From Merluccius polli (Eukaryota; Chordata; Actinopteri; Gadiformes; Merlucciidae): a stretch of 64,000 bases of DNA. The DNA lies in the NCBI GenBank assembly GCA_030340625.1, contig JAOPHQ010006265.1, positions 328,721 through 392,720 on the forward strand. The letters run 5' to 3'. The translations under genes were made by a program, and so were the position numbers. Position 1 is the first letter of the stretch. Every line of letters begins with the position of its first letter. Positions 39,068 to 50,244 of this stretch are shown here, in pieces. The notes beneath the pieces were generated by a model. It did not search any database. It had not been told where the DNA came from and worked only from the letters and a program-made list of their open reading frames with translations.

Positions 39068-39354
39068 GGGTGTGCATTTTAATATTTGTGTGTGTGTTTA
39101 AATGTGTCTTCATATATGTGTGTGTGTGTGTGTGTGTGTGTTTAAATATGTGTGTCTGTGTGTGTTCCCAGAGGACGGCCCCCATCAAGGTGAGGGCTCT
39201 GTACAACTTCAAGATGGAGGAGGACGATGAGTTGGGGTTCAAAGCCGGCGAGGTCATCGAGGTGTTGGACGCCTCCGACGCGTTGTGGTGGAAGGGGAGA
39301 CTGCGTGGGGAATATGGGCTGTTTCCTGCCAACTACACCACGCCACTGTCATAA
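36618..39354 (+). CDS. grap2: GRB2-related adaptor GRAP2/GADS, SH3-SH2-SH3
   Basis: Predicted cytosolic adaptor which in T cells links LAT phosphotyrosines to SLP-76. Coding exons: 36618-36692, 36822-36913, 37259-37378, 37714-37903, 38756-38854, 39172-39354; 759 nt, 252 aa plus stop. Order: N-SH3 (1-55), SH2 (57-150), short linker (about 155-195), C-SH3 (198-250). The SH2 has FLIRGCQSSPGDFSISVR with the key Arg, HFKV, and FLWSEKF with the Trp that favours pYxN ligands. The C-SH3 has ALYNF, EEDDE, WW and PANY. WFQE and DVQHFKVIKDNKGNYFLW are nearer to GADS than to GRAP. The linker is far shorter than in mammalian GADS (about 330 aa in total), and the caspase-cleaved linker segment is absent. 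The ATG (CTCCATGG) has a good context. Adjacency to fam83f matches human 22q13. Confidence 0.92.
38987..39057. repeat. (TA)n microsatellite
   Basis: About 35 TA units in grap2 intron 5, followed by TG-rich repeats up to the acceptor of the last exon. Confidence 0.97.
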
Positions 39355-39429
39355 CACAGCGATCAAGGACTACTTGGTTATCATTCTTTTTTTTAAATAT
39401 TTGGCCTAACGCGGTTTCCTGGATTGACA

Positions 39430-39630
39430 CTAGCGCCGGGCAATATATTGATATTGTGATATGAGACTAGATATCTGCTCGTCTCGTAGAGAAAATGCTC
39501 ATTCATTTGTCAAGTAGGCTATTTAGGCCTATACGGGCCTTTTTTATTACCATGCTGTGTCGTGACCTTTATCGAGATATTAAATGACCTTTATCGGGAT
39601 AGAGGATTTTGGTCACATCGCCCAGGCCTA
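39430..39630. repeat. Repeat family B copy in the grap2 3' UTR
   Basis: Starts with GGGCAATATATTGATATTGTG and ends with ATCGCCCAGGCCTA. It would lie within the grap2 transcript if the poly(A) signal at 39889 is used. Confidence 0.75.
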
Positions 39631-39888
39631 ATTGAAACATATGACTATTGGATTGTTCCGCTTCATATTTCATATGCGTTCATAGGTTATTAAAAGCCAA
39701 AGTAGGCCTAGTTTGTAGCTCAGTGATCACCCAATGAGTTAACTTACTGCTTCGCTGTTTTTTGTGGTTGATTGTTGGCAACCACTATCCTGTGCCTTTT
39801 TCTTCACGCTTAACTCACAGTTGGACTATATTTAAAACATTTCCCACTGAATAGCGTGCTTACCGTTGACAAACATGTGCCTTAAAAT

Positions 39889-39894
39889 AATAAA
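39889..39894 (+). terminator. Candidate grap2 poly(A) signal AATAAA
   Basis: AATAAA lies 535 nt after the grap2 stop and about 260 nt before the fam83f ATG, which gives a compact tandem arrangement. Confidence 0.5.
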
Positions 39895-40151
39895 GTTTCT
39901 CCCCCGACTGTTTTTTTTTTTTTAATATCAAACGTGGTGCCAATGGCTGATTTAAATGTAGCCTCTCGCATCCAATCGGCGGGTTTTAAACTGTTGGCAG
40001 TTCATACGGTTCATAACTCCTCCCCCTCTTGAAACGTCACTCGCCTCACCTGAGTGGAAAAAAAGGTAACGTTTGAAGCGCAAACGCCAGGTATCCAAGG
40101 TATCCTCTGACTAGGAGGACTACTTGGGTTTCGGCAGTCCGTGTGTCCGCG
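39895..40151 (+). promoter_or_regulatory. fam83f promoter and 5' UTR interval
   Basis: The short gap between the grap2 poly(A) signal and the fam83f ATG contains ACCTGAGTGG and turns GC-rich toward the start codon. The CpG-rich zone continues through exon 1. The start site is not resolvable. Confidence 0.4.
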
Positions 40152-40620
40152 ATGGCCGAGTCCCAGGTGGCGTGCATGGACGACGACCACGTCAACGTGA
40201 AGGTCCCGGAGTCCAGACCCGAGTTCTACTACAGCGAGGAGCAGCGCGCGGCGGTGGAGCAGCTCCTGCGGAACGGCGACGGCGCCTTCAAGACGCGGCT
40301 GCGGGAGGACCACGCCAAGGACTTCCTGTCCGCCAGGGAGGTCGCGCGGCTGCGGCGGTCCTTCGACGCGTACGCCGTGGACGGCGCGGACGGCGACCGC
40401 GAGTCCGGGGGCGACGGGTCCAAGTCCAGGTCCGAGGAGGGGTCCAGCACCGACTCCGGGGTCCATTCCACGTACTGGCCGCAGATGTCGGACACCGAGG
40501 TCCCGCCGCTGGACGTCGGCTGGGTGCCCGGTAACGGGGTGTATAAGGGGGCTTCCCGGGTGTCGGTGTACACCCACCCGCCGAAGGACAACGGACCGCA
40601 CATCAAGCAGGTGGTTAGGA
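40100..40620 (+). promoter_or_regulatory. Exonic CpG island over fam83f exon 1
   Basis: Exon 1 is far richer in GC and CpG than the surrounding DNA (repeated CGACGGC, GCGCGCGGCGG), with GC-ending codons dominant. Such an island normally marks a promoter. Confidence 0.6.
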
Positions 40621-43600
40621 AACTTATACAGGAGTCCAACAAGGTAATCTTTACTATTTGTATTATTTTTTTGTAAAATGTAACTTCATTCTTACTCCTA
40701 ATTATGGTGTATGTATATAATGATAGCCTTCATTTCTTTTTTTTCCTAAGTTGTATTCGTTTAATGAGGGGGGAAAAATCTAATTTTAAAAGAGAAAAAA
40801 GTGAGAGAGAGAGAGAGGAGAAAAGTAGGTATAACTGCGTGTCAGCTGTATTTGTAGGATGACAGATGCATATTTTAATTGGCGTAGGACTTAGTAGATG
40901 GTGACCAAGTTTAACCTCAATTCATGCATCCTGTCGACCCACACTAGCGACGTGGCCATATTTAAATTAAAAAACGCACAGAACACATCCACACTTTAAA
41001 CCGTGAATAAGGGATGAACCCGTTCCACTTTAAACGTTAAATGGCCCTCCTGCTCGCATCTCGTATTAAAGTCTCACTGCGTGTTATAACACGCAGTGAG
41101 ACGCAGAGGCAGGGGAGCCTGTAAATGTCACATGCATATCAGGACTTGCAGTAAAATAGCTCCGTCGTCACCGCGGCTGCTGGCTGAGCAGCGCGTGAAC
41201 ACTGAACAGCAGACACGCGAGCGTCGCTATCCGCGCGCAATGAACCCCTCGCTCTGATTGGCTGGCCTCCACGGCGTGCCGTCTCCAGCGGATTCTGCTT
41301 GATGTTCATTGCGCGCGCGCGCGCTGCAGTAGGCCAATACGTGCGAGCACGCGACACACCTGGCGCAGAAAACAGGGCCTTATAAAGGGAGGCTAAAACG
41401 TATGGGAGCCCATTTCCGCCAGTAAAGTAAAAATATCCCCATGGTAAGTCGAAATGATGAGACAAAAAGTCATAATTATGGGATAAAAAGTCGAAATGAT
41501 GAGATAAAAAGTCGTAATTATGAGATAGATGGTCATCATGATGAAATAGAAAGTCATAATGTTGAGTCATAATTATGAGATAAAAAGTCGAAATGATGAG
41601 ATAAAAAGTGCACATGTGCTCCAGTTTACTGGTAGAAATGGGCTTCCATATCTATTCAATTTGACACCTAAATGGATTGTGGACTACTTTAAACGTGGCT
41701 TTACAACAGACAAAATATTCATTTGCTTGCTGATTCACATGGGATTGTACTCTCATCATTTCGAAACCATGCACATATTGTATACATTTCAACACTTTTG
41801 TAATCATATCTGAGGCACACTGACACAGGGAGCCATCTTTATTTATTTTTTTACCATCATCCATCAAGTCCACTAAATGTGTGGCTAGTGTGGTCTAGTG
41901 TGGCTCTGTATGTATCTACTAAGTGTGCTTATCAGTGGAGGAGGTCAGCGCGAGGTCAACTTTGAAAAGACGGGACCTAAATCAACCTGGTCTCAGCTCT
42001 ATGATCTCAACTATCATTCCACTAATGTGGAAAATATATAAGAATATATATACAATAAGGGACATATAATCACAAATCAAAAGAAGTATACAGGTTATAA
42101 AGTTTAGAATTGAATCATAAATGTATATATCATGAAGCTAACTAAATCTAAGAGAGAGAAGTGTTGATCTTTAAAGGGCAAATGGAGCGGGATGCATGAA
42201 CAGGCCCATCTGGTGTGTGTGTGGGGGAAGTTGATACAATTGAGTAGAAAGGAGACACGGGAGGAGTGTCCGTTGAAGATAAGAAAGTGAGAAATAAAAG
42301 TGTCTGAAAATAACATATGTAAAATGCATAGACAATCATAGCTTGATGCATAACCAAGAGCAACCACCTTGAAATCTATGCCTAAGGTGGAGTTCACAAA
42401 AGATATTAAAGTGTCTGAGGAGTTGTTTTTCAGTCCGCTTCATGAACCAAACCCAGCCAAGATCTTTCGTTTTAGCTCTCGCTGTATCACTTTGTCAATA
42501 AACATCCTCGCTTGCAAAATCGTCCACTCTCCGAGCCATCCTTCAATTACTTCTTTATAGTCAGATCTAGCCTCAATAATTCGACAACTAATCTGAAGAC
42601 AATCATCACGTGAACATCAGCATCGTCACTAGCTAATTTCAATGGTCTATGATCATTTTCTGTAGTAATCTCATTGCAAGGTGTCGTTACATTGGTATCT
42701 GCAGACAGATTCAATTAGTAAAATGTTAGCAGCCTCATTCATTTTAAATGTTATGATTAACACAATTATAATGTTGTCTGTCACGTACACAAACAATACA
42801 CATACATACAACATATTTTTGTTAGACCTTTCTCACCGTCCTTTATGAGATTAATTACAGGTGATGCAATAACCATCACAGACAGCCAGGTGCAAATTAT
42901 TCAAGATGTATTAAAGATACATTAAATCTTTTTGGGTTTCTAAGTTACTTTACATCCAAGTCTAATCAACGTAATGCCGCTAGAGTAGAAGTATTTTCGA
43001 TGTAAGATGTAGGCGTACAAAAGCCATTTTGCAGCTTCATTGATGCGATAAATACAACGTTCAAGTCATTCAAATTGCTTGCCAGTTACCTGGTAAGTAA
43101 ATATATGATGTAAAGTCAATATTTAATGAGGATGAGCAATTTCAAAGAAGGTTTTGATGAATAGCAGTTAAAGATGACTTGAGAGTTGCAATGAGAGAGC
43201 AGAAAATAGCAGAAGAGAGATTTTGAAAATAAACAACCTTACACCCCTTCCTCTCTGCTCCCCCCCTCCCTACATTTCTAAGTAAGTATTACATTCACAA
43301 ACCAATCGGGGAGGGGAGCGGTCTAAAGTGTAAATGGTCTAACACAGAGGCATGACACAGTCAACCACAGATATTGCCACAGAGCATTTCACTCACTAAT
43401 AGTTGATGGATGGCAATGGCGTTTCTAATAAATTACACCCAAATTATAGCTCTTAAATCTTACCTACGGCACCTTCAACCTTAACTAACAATGACAAATC
43501 ATGTGATCATTCTAGAAATAAATATATTTGCGAATCTCCCCAGGTGTGTAACAAAATGTATTGACACTGCTGTTGAAGAGGATTAAAGGTTGCAGCGGTT

Positions 43601-43846
43601 GGAACAAATCCAAAGCTTTGTTCTCAGTAGCTCACTATGATCTCCTGGATAAACAAGTTATGCTAAAATATCTCCATGAATAACTAAGAGATAATAGCTT
43701 GTATCTTTAGCTCTGTGACCTTTATATTTGTGCACCAAAAATTACTTAGTTTATAGTTAATAACTATGTAGTACTTGAATGATTTAAGTCTTTGACAGAA
43801 TTTCTGAAAAAATGAGGTTACACGCATGCACGCACGCACGCACGCA

Positions 43847-43932
<86 letters not shown>

Positions 43933-46900
43933 TATGAAATAAAGCCGTCAGCTAGTTGTTGTGAAATGAGCGAAGTCGGAAGTCATGGGACTAAAACTAA
44001 ACTGACACTTGCTGACACTTCTTCAACACTACCCTGGGACATGGTGACACACTCTACTGTTGTAAAAAGTTTGCTGCTCATAAAAACATAAGGTTGACTC
44101 ATCTGAGGCATTGTCACGCTTAGTTCTTTAATTTTGATGTGTAATTGTTGTTTTTGTTGTTGTGTTGTTTTCCGCAGGTGGTGGCGATAGTCATGGACAT
44201 GCTGACGGACCTGCAGATCCTCCAGGATCTTCTGGACGCCCTGTCCAGGCGAGGGGTGGCCGTCTACGCCGTGCTGGAGGCCAGGGGAGTGCCACACTTT
44301 CTAGACATGTGCAGTCGACTGCAGATCAATGCCATGCAGCTACGGGTGAGGGGACTTGCACAGTGGAGCGCACCGAGAGTAGAACACGCACACGCACGCA
44401 TAGGCACACATGCATACACAAACGTATACACACAAACATATACACACATGCGTTTGTTTGCAGTTGTTATACTGTATGTTACTCGATTATGTGTATGGTG
44501 TGAGCTAGAGCTGGACAATATATCGATATTATATCGATATTGTGATATGAGACTATCGTCTTAGATTTTGGATATTGTGGCTGCATTACAGTGAAGTGAT
44601 GAAACAAATAAGAAAATACTCAGTACTTTTCATCTGTCAAGTATTTAATTCACACAGGAGAATACAAAAATAGGTTTTTTACCATATTTTATATAGACTA
44701 TTTATTTATTGAATTACCAGAAACCATGCTATATTGTGATATATATGGTAATCAAGATATTAAATTACCTAAATCGGGATCGAAGATTTTGGCCATATCG
44801 CCGAGCCCTAGCGTGAGCTACACGTGATATAGGTGTGGTGAGCAAAACATTGTTACAGCCACTATCTCCGGGATGTCACCAGATCTCTGGTGTTGCCTCG
44901 GCTCCTATCTGTGGAGGTCAGAGGAGGACTGCGAGGAGAGAAAGCCATAATGGTGTCAAGTAGGGCCGACGGTGAATGGCCCGGTCTTCGTTACTTTTAC
45001 GGCTGTTGGAATGAACATCCGCACACCCCCAGAGAACAATTCCCGCCAGTGTAACATGACGCCTCGCGTCGCGATTCCCTTGATACCTGTGTTTCTAGTT
45101 TGCCTCTCTCTCTCTCTCTCTGTGTCCTTTCTCCCGATCATTGTCGCTCTCCCTTCCATTCTTTATACCTGGTCGTTGTCTTTATCTCTCTCTCTCTCTT
45201 GCGCTTTGTTTCTCTCCCTGCCTTGAGTCTATTCATTGTTGTTCTCTCTGTCTCCTTCTTTCTTTCTGTCTGTCTCTGTCTCTGTTTCCCTCTCCCCCTC
45301 TCTCCCTCCCTCCCTGTATTATCGCTCTCTTCCCACTCAGTAAACAGATCCGGTTGACATGTGTGCCAAGTGGGTTTGCTTTCCACTTCTCTTTGCCCGG
45401 TTACGAATCGAAACTGCATTAAGCCAACTAGGCCTGTGCGGTGGAGACCAGTGTGTGCGTGTGTATGTGTGTGTGTGTGTGTGCGTGTGTGTGTGCGTGT
45501 GCGTGTTGTGTCTACTCAAGAGGGTGTTTCTGTCTTTGCAGAATCTTCGTGTGAGGACAGTGAAAGGAGCAGGGCTGGCCCTATCCTTTGGTAAACTACC
45601 TGGTTCTCTGAGCTCCAAGTACATGCTGGTGGATGGGGAGAAGGTGATGTTCGGCTCTTACAGGTGAGACCTCGCATACTGACACAGGCCGGGAACCCAG
45701 GCTTGTATTAAAGCTGCAGTAGGTCAGATTCGAGAGTTGTAAAGAGAGAGATAGAGATGTTGAAAATAAACAACCTCTGCTCCCTCCCTCCCTCCCTCCC
45801 TCCCTCCCTCCCTCCCTCCCTCCCTCCCTCACTCACTCACTCACTCACTCACTTCCTCCCTACGTTTTTGCGCCATTGAGAAGCGTTCACACAACTGTGT
45901 GAACAGCACCGTTAATTATTCTTATCCTAAAAACACACAAAGGGCGTGAGCCAAAGGGGAAAACAGACCTCACTGCAGATTCAGAAGAAAGGTGCCAGTG
46001 GATCACTTGGTTGACAGCAATTACAACCACTGTAATAGCCTGTTGTCAATGCTGACACCATGGTTGGATTTTAGCGTTTGGTTACTCTTACTCTTCTATC
46101 TCTCTCTATAATATATCGGACAGTAATTTCCTCTGTATTCTTTCATTTATATTTCATTTAATGTCAAACTCGAAGAACCATTGAGGTTGCCCTCATTGAC
46201 AATGATGTCGAGTTTCAGACAAGTTAAGAAAGCAATAGGACGAAACACAGATGAGAATATAGAAAAAGAAAAACAGTTAGACATTGATGCAGGGAGGTTT
46301 GTGATCATGGTTTTAAATCGTCCATTGGTTATTAGAGTATTGATTTTGTGTGTTGAAGATCATTCCAAGAATTTGGGGCACTTAAATAAAAGGCTGACTT
46401 TCCACAGTCAGACCGTGCGATATGACGATGTGCTCCCCCTGCCACTAGCTTCACCTGGAGCTCCTCACGGTTAGACAGGAACACCATCACCGTGATGACG
46501 GGACACGTGGTGGACTTCTTCGACAACGACTTCAGGGAGATGTACGCGGTGTCCGAGGAGGTGGACCTCTACAAAGAGTTCAGCATCACCAAGCCCCCCA
46601 TGCCCACGCCGGTGCGGAAGCCCGTGGAAAAGCTAAAGGTTTCCAACTCGCGCTTCCAGGTAGGGCTGAGACGATACGCTTTATCTCCCGATGCGATGCT
46701 ATTACGATATTTGTGTGCCGATTCAATATGTATTGCGATTTGACGTTACAATTTATTGCGATTTTTGTTTAACACTAGACCATTGGGAAAAAGTTGAATC
46801 ATACACTTCTAGAGGCTGTTTATCATGAGGCATATTCTCAAAAACAAAGCACATCTGACATCAGTCAGTCTTTTTGACTTTTATTTCAGCAGCATCATTG

Positions 46901-47847
46901 CTATACTGGGAGAGTATAAGGGAAGGTCACATGCTACTGTTGATGTAGTGTACTTCCCGTATGCGAAAACAATAAACACGCTGTTAAAAAACTAAAGAAA
47001 AATCGATTTGAAAATCATTTTAAAAAAATGACGATCCTTAAGTGAATCGATTTTTAATTTATTTTTCAACCACCCCCACTTCCAGGTGTCCGTGAAGGAA
47101 CGCAGCCAGACTAACCTGAAGGTGCCCGCGCACAAATACCACAACCCCAAATACTCTCTGGTGGTGGGCAACAACCTGAGCCGCACCGTCTCCCTGCAGG
47201 AGCTGTCCACGCAAAAGGACCCGGCGGCCAACAGGCTGACCCAGCAGAACGGCTTCCTGACCAAGCTGCACAACGCCGTCGGAGACAGCGTGGAGAAGGT
47301 CAACGGTGTATCCCCCCCGCAGCATGCCTCCCCGGCCCCCAAGCCACCGGGGGACGGAGAGGAAGGGGACGGTAAGGCGGTCTCCAAGAAGCCCTCGCCG
47401 CCCAACGGCAAGAAAACGCGCAACTCCTTCAGGGTCTTCCTGAAGGGCAGAGGAACCAATCACACCTCAGAGGTCATAGAGGAGGGCGTGGTTACGCCGC
47501 CAAACGCCTCCCCCGCCCCCAGAAGCCCGGGGGCCAGCACTAGCGCCGCTGCCAGCGAGACGGAGGACTCGTTTGACCCCGTCGAGAGGCCACCCTTGGT
47601 GAAATTCAAGAACAAGAAGCCGTCCAAGCTTCCCCAGAGAAGTTTGTCTCTTCAGACGATCAACACGGCAGAGGACGATGGTTTGTATAGAAATCTAATC
47701 GTTCACATTTCACTGCCACTACCTTTTAATTAGGATTCATGTAGCACTTTTATTTGTGTTATTTGACCTGATCTTCCATTTGTTTCGCTCCCAACAGGGT
47801 ACAAAGGCCGTAAGCGACACCAGAAGAAGAATTGCATTCAATCCTGA
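40152..47847 (+). CDS. fam83f: FAM83F: DUF1669 protein with C-terminal CAAX motif
   Basis: FAM83 proteins tether casein kinase 1 through the N-terminal DUF1669, a pseudo-PLD fold; FAM83F has been linked to CK1-alpha and Wnt signalling. Exons: 40152-40643, 44178-44345, 45542-45663, 46449-46659, 47086-47680, 47798-47847; 1,638 nt, 545 aa plus stop. Landmarks: MAESQVACMDDDHVN, SDTEVPPLDVGW, VAIVMDMLTD, SYSFTWSSSRLDRN and FREMYAVSEEVDLY; the last, with SDTEVPPLD, is FAM83F-specific. The C-terminal third is Pro/Ser/Lys-rich. The last exon gives GYKGRKRHQKKN then CIQS-stop, a farnesylation-type CAAX box. Length is close to human (500). The alternative FAM83G is less likely because it differs at the EVDLY region and in synteny. 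Confidence 0.92.
41071..41102. repeat. Perfect 32-bp palindrome
   Basis: The half-site GTCTCACTGCGTGTTA is followed directly by its reverse complement with no spacer. It lies in fam83f intron 1. Confidence 0.97.
41401..41651. repeat. MITE with internal AAAAGTCGAAATGATGAGAT tandem repeats
   Basis: The ends are inverted: TATGGGAGCCCATTTCCGCC at the left and, reverse complemented, TATGGAAGCCCATTTCTACC at the right. The interior holds several units of about 22 bp that alternate between AAGTCGAAATGATGAGAT and AAGTCATAATTATGAGAT. Confidence 0.8.
43170..43485. repeat. Dispersed repeat family A, longer copy
   Basis: The right part matches 860-965 and 18225-18330. The left part (GAGATTTTGAAAATAAACAACC) recurs at about 45745-45775. 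Confidence 0.7.
43828..43929. repeat. (GCAC)n and (CA)n microsatellite
   Basis: CGCA units pass into about 40 CA units in fam83f intron 1. Confidence 0.96.
44508..44812. repeat. Repeat family B copy in fam83f intron 2
   Basis: Starts GCTGGACAATATATCGATAT and ends ATATCGCCGAGCCCTAG. It is in inverted orientation relative to the copy at 16837. Confidence 0.85.
45706..45850. repeat. MITE fragment followed by (CTCC)n and (CTCA)n tracts
   Basis: TTAAAGCTGCAGTAGGTCAG at the left resembles the end of the element at 53453. CTCC and CTCA tetranucleotides follow. Confidence 0.75.
46661..47060. repeat. AT-rich dispersed repeat filling fam83f intron 4
   Basis: Begins TAGGGCTGAGACGATACGCT and contains TATTGCGATTT and AATCGATTT motifs, typical of a fish repeat with GGGCTG-(G/A)-GACGATA ends. 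It spans nearly all of the 426-nt intron, starting at its second base. Confidence 0.6.
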
Positions 47848-48150
47848 GGATATTTGGACACTATATAACAGTGTTTCATCTGCAATGCAGATCAAGTGTA
47901 GGGCCTTCAAAATGCTGGAAACGGCTTCCTCCAAGGAGGAGGAACTGGGTCCCCATGTCTCATCATAACATATACCAAACATTTGTTTGAAGACCAGGGG
48001 CCTGTTAGTCATCAGCAGCCATGCTATGGAGTCAGACAATATGTTGCTTTTTTTAGGTCTGCTCCACAGCTAATATTGCTGACTGTTCCCTGGCTTTGAA
48101 TTATTGTTTGCCTTGACCGAGGACTTCCCCCCCCCCCCCCACCAAACCCT

Positions 48151-48576
48151 CGCCTCGTGAGACCATCCTGATCTTGCGAGTTCACATTCTGTCTCTCTCT
48201 GCAGATCAGTCTGGCCTCGAGCCCGTTAATAAAAAAATGATAGGACCAATCAGCGCTCAAGTGAGGGAGTTTCAGTTCATGAGGAACATTTTGCAGAATT
48301 AACAAAAACAATGGCGGTGCAGCCCAGAGGAAAGTTTAGCAATCTATGGAGCAATCAAAACTGTTTTACCCAAAACAGACCGAATAACGATGTTAAAAGA
48401 TTAATAGCAATCTGCATGGAAGGCTTTTCTCAGAGGAGAGTACGTTTTTGCTTTACTTTCAACTCGATTTGGCAAGAGCGAAAGAGAGCAAGAGTGCCAC
48501 TCCGATTGGCTGGAGTTTTTGTTTGACGACGTAAGGCCACGGCCATATTTGAATATCTGGATGTTCTCACGAGGCG
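48151..48576. repeat. MITE with CGCCTCGTGAGA inverted ends
   Basis: The left end CGCCTCGTGAGACCATCC matches the reverse complement of the right end, CGCCTCGTGAGAACATCC, with one mismatch. The interior lacks a transposase. Confidence 0.85.
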
Positions 48577-49656
48577 ACCCAAATCCAGTAGCTCTCCTCA
48601 ATGCCAAACATGACCACGGTGAATGACCGCAGGTCACAAAGAACCATTTTAAGACTTCACTTACACACTTACACTGGTCTTCCCATTACAATTGCAATAT
48701 TGTTATACATTTTTTTAGATATACCTTAGTTTTGTACAATTGAGCCAGATTAGTAGCCAAGATGTTGCCCTGGATGGCAACTGGCATTTTGGCTGTGTTC
48801 TCTCGGTTGCCATAGTGAAAGGAAAAGTGATCAGCCGGGGTCCATGACCAGGAGTATCTGCTTCCAGATGTCCCTTAGCGTGGAGAACGGAGGAATGTCT
48901 CTCTATGGCCACAATGACAAGTATTCTGCACATTTTACCTTTTAGTTTTTTGTTTTCTACCTTCTTCTAAAGAGTGACATGAGAATTTGCAAAGGAATTA
49001 TAATGTGAAGCCCTCAGGACAACTTGAAAAGACAAATTACATGTATAAAGTGGATCATTTTTGCAATTAAAGGCTATTTCACAATCGCATACTGATTCTA
49101 GATGGCATTCTTTTGGCCCAAAAAATGTTTGCTTCTTGGTTTCCTACTTAATGGATCATGGTTTGAGGGTATTTCAAATATGCAAGTTACACACGCACAC
49201 ACACACTTAAACACATACATGCATGCACATAGCCGGAAATGAGCACAGGAAGAGACCTTGCAGTCTGCTGTACACACCACAGGTGTATAGAGCAGGTGCA
49301 TTGTTATTCTTAATGCACATAGTCCAACATAGTCAACAGAATATGTGGAGCTCAGAATTCAACACAACTTTCCGCCTTTGGAGCCCAGTCACACAGAAAC
49401 TGTTTTAGTGGTTGGATTGGGCCAGAATACAGAATAGAGCTGGTATTCAGGAGATTAACATTACAGATTAGATTAGAGATTACATTGGATCAATAACTAT
49501 CTAAATGTATCCTGTTCATCTTCAATTCACAGCTCAGTCCACATTTGAGAGCCCTTACTTAGCGCTCAGATGTCTATTGCTTTTAATTCGAGAACAAAGT
49601 GACTCACTCGCCCCATCTGTTGGTAGAAATGCCACCATGTGATTTTCATCGTAATC

Positions 49657-49662
49657 TTTATT
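49657..49662 (-). terminator. Candidate cyth4 poly(A) signal AATAAA
   Basis: The minus strand reads AATAAA about 585 nt beyond the cyth4 stop, in AT-rich sequence. Confidence 0.45.
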
Positions 49663-50244
49663 ATTATAAAGAAAAGTACAAGTCTATTAATCTGCTAGTC
49701 AATAAATACAGTAATAATACTAATGTGTGCAACATGCTTGCATATCTTTGTAATATTTATAAATATTTATAATCATAACACCAATAATAATAATTCAAAT
49801 GAACATGAAATAAAAAACACAACCAAGAAATGACTTGCCCTAAAAACTGCCCACACACACACACACACACACCACACACTCACACGCACACACCACACGC
49901 ACACATGCACGCACACACCCACACTCAAGCACACACACTGCCTCATGTATACTTGCTATCTAGAGAAAATACTTCTGGTCAATGACATATAAACATAAGC
50001 TTATTTTAAATACTACTCCCCTTCTAATCCAGTGAGCAAGGTATTTCATCACACAGGTTTGTGAGGTCCTTTACATCAGTGCAATACTGCGATAGACTGT
50101 CATCAAAATAACACCAGTTCATTTGCAGCCAGATTGTTCGCTACAAGCCAGTCACTCTACGGTATCTAATAAGAAGTGACTTTAATTATTGAAACTTAGC
50201 CAAACTTTAGTTAACTTTAAGTCATAGTCGATAGTTCATGCGTA

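Larger units (their letters stand above)
47848..50244. other. Convergent 3' region between fam83f and cyth4
   Basis: Holds the untranslated ends of both genes, a MITE at 48151-48576 with an AATAAA at 48228-48233, CA-rich microsatellites at about 49190-49206 and 49853-49940, and a minus-strand AATAAA at 49657-49662. I recognised no additional gene. Confidence 0.55.

Noticed and set aside
40011..40601. 196-codon minus-strand frame
   Set aside because: Antisense shadow of fam83f exon 1, caused by its high GC content.
41455..41610. Regularly spaced 20-22-bp repeats resembling a CRISPR array
   Set aside because: Units are directly tandem without unique spacers and are bounded by MITE-type inverted ends in a vertebrate intron.
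41139..41615. 158-codon minus-strand frame with YDFLSHH-like repeats
   Set aside because: Produced by the tandem repeats of a MITE; not a protein.
42369..42560. 63-codon plus-strand frame in fam83f intron 1
   Set aside because: No recognisable domain, no flanking splice signals consistent with fam83f, AT-rich repeat-like surroundings.
47059..47463. 134- and 155-codon minus-strand frames
   Set aside because: Antisense of fam83f exon 5. The plus-strand frame matches the family context and splices in phase.
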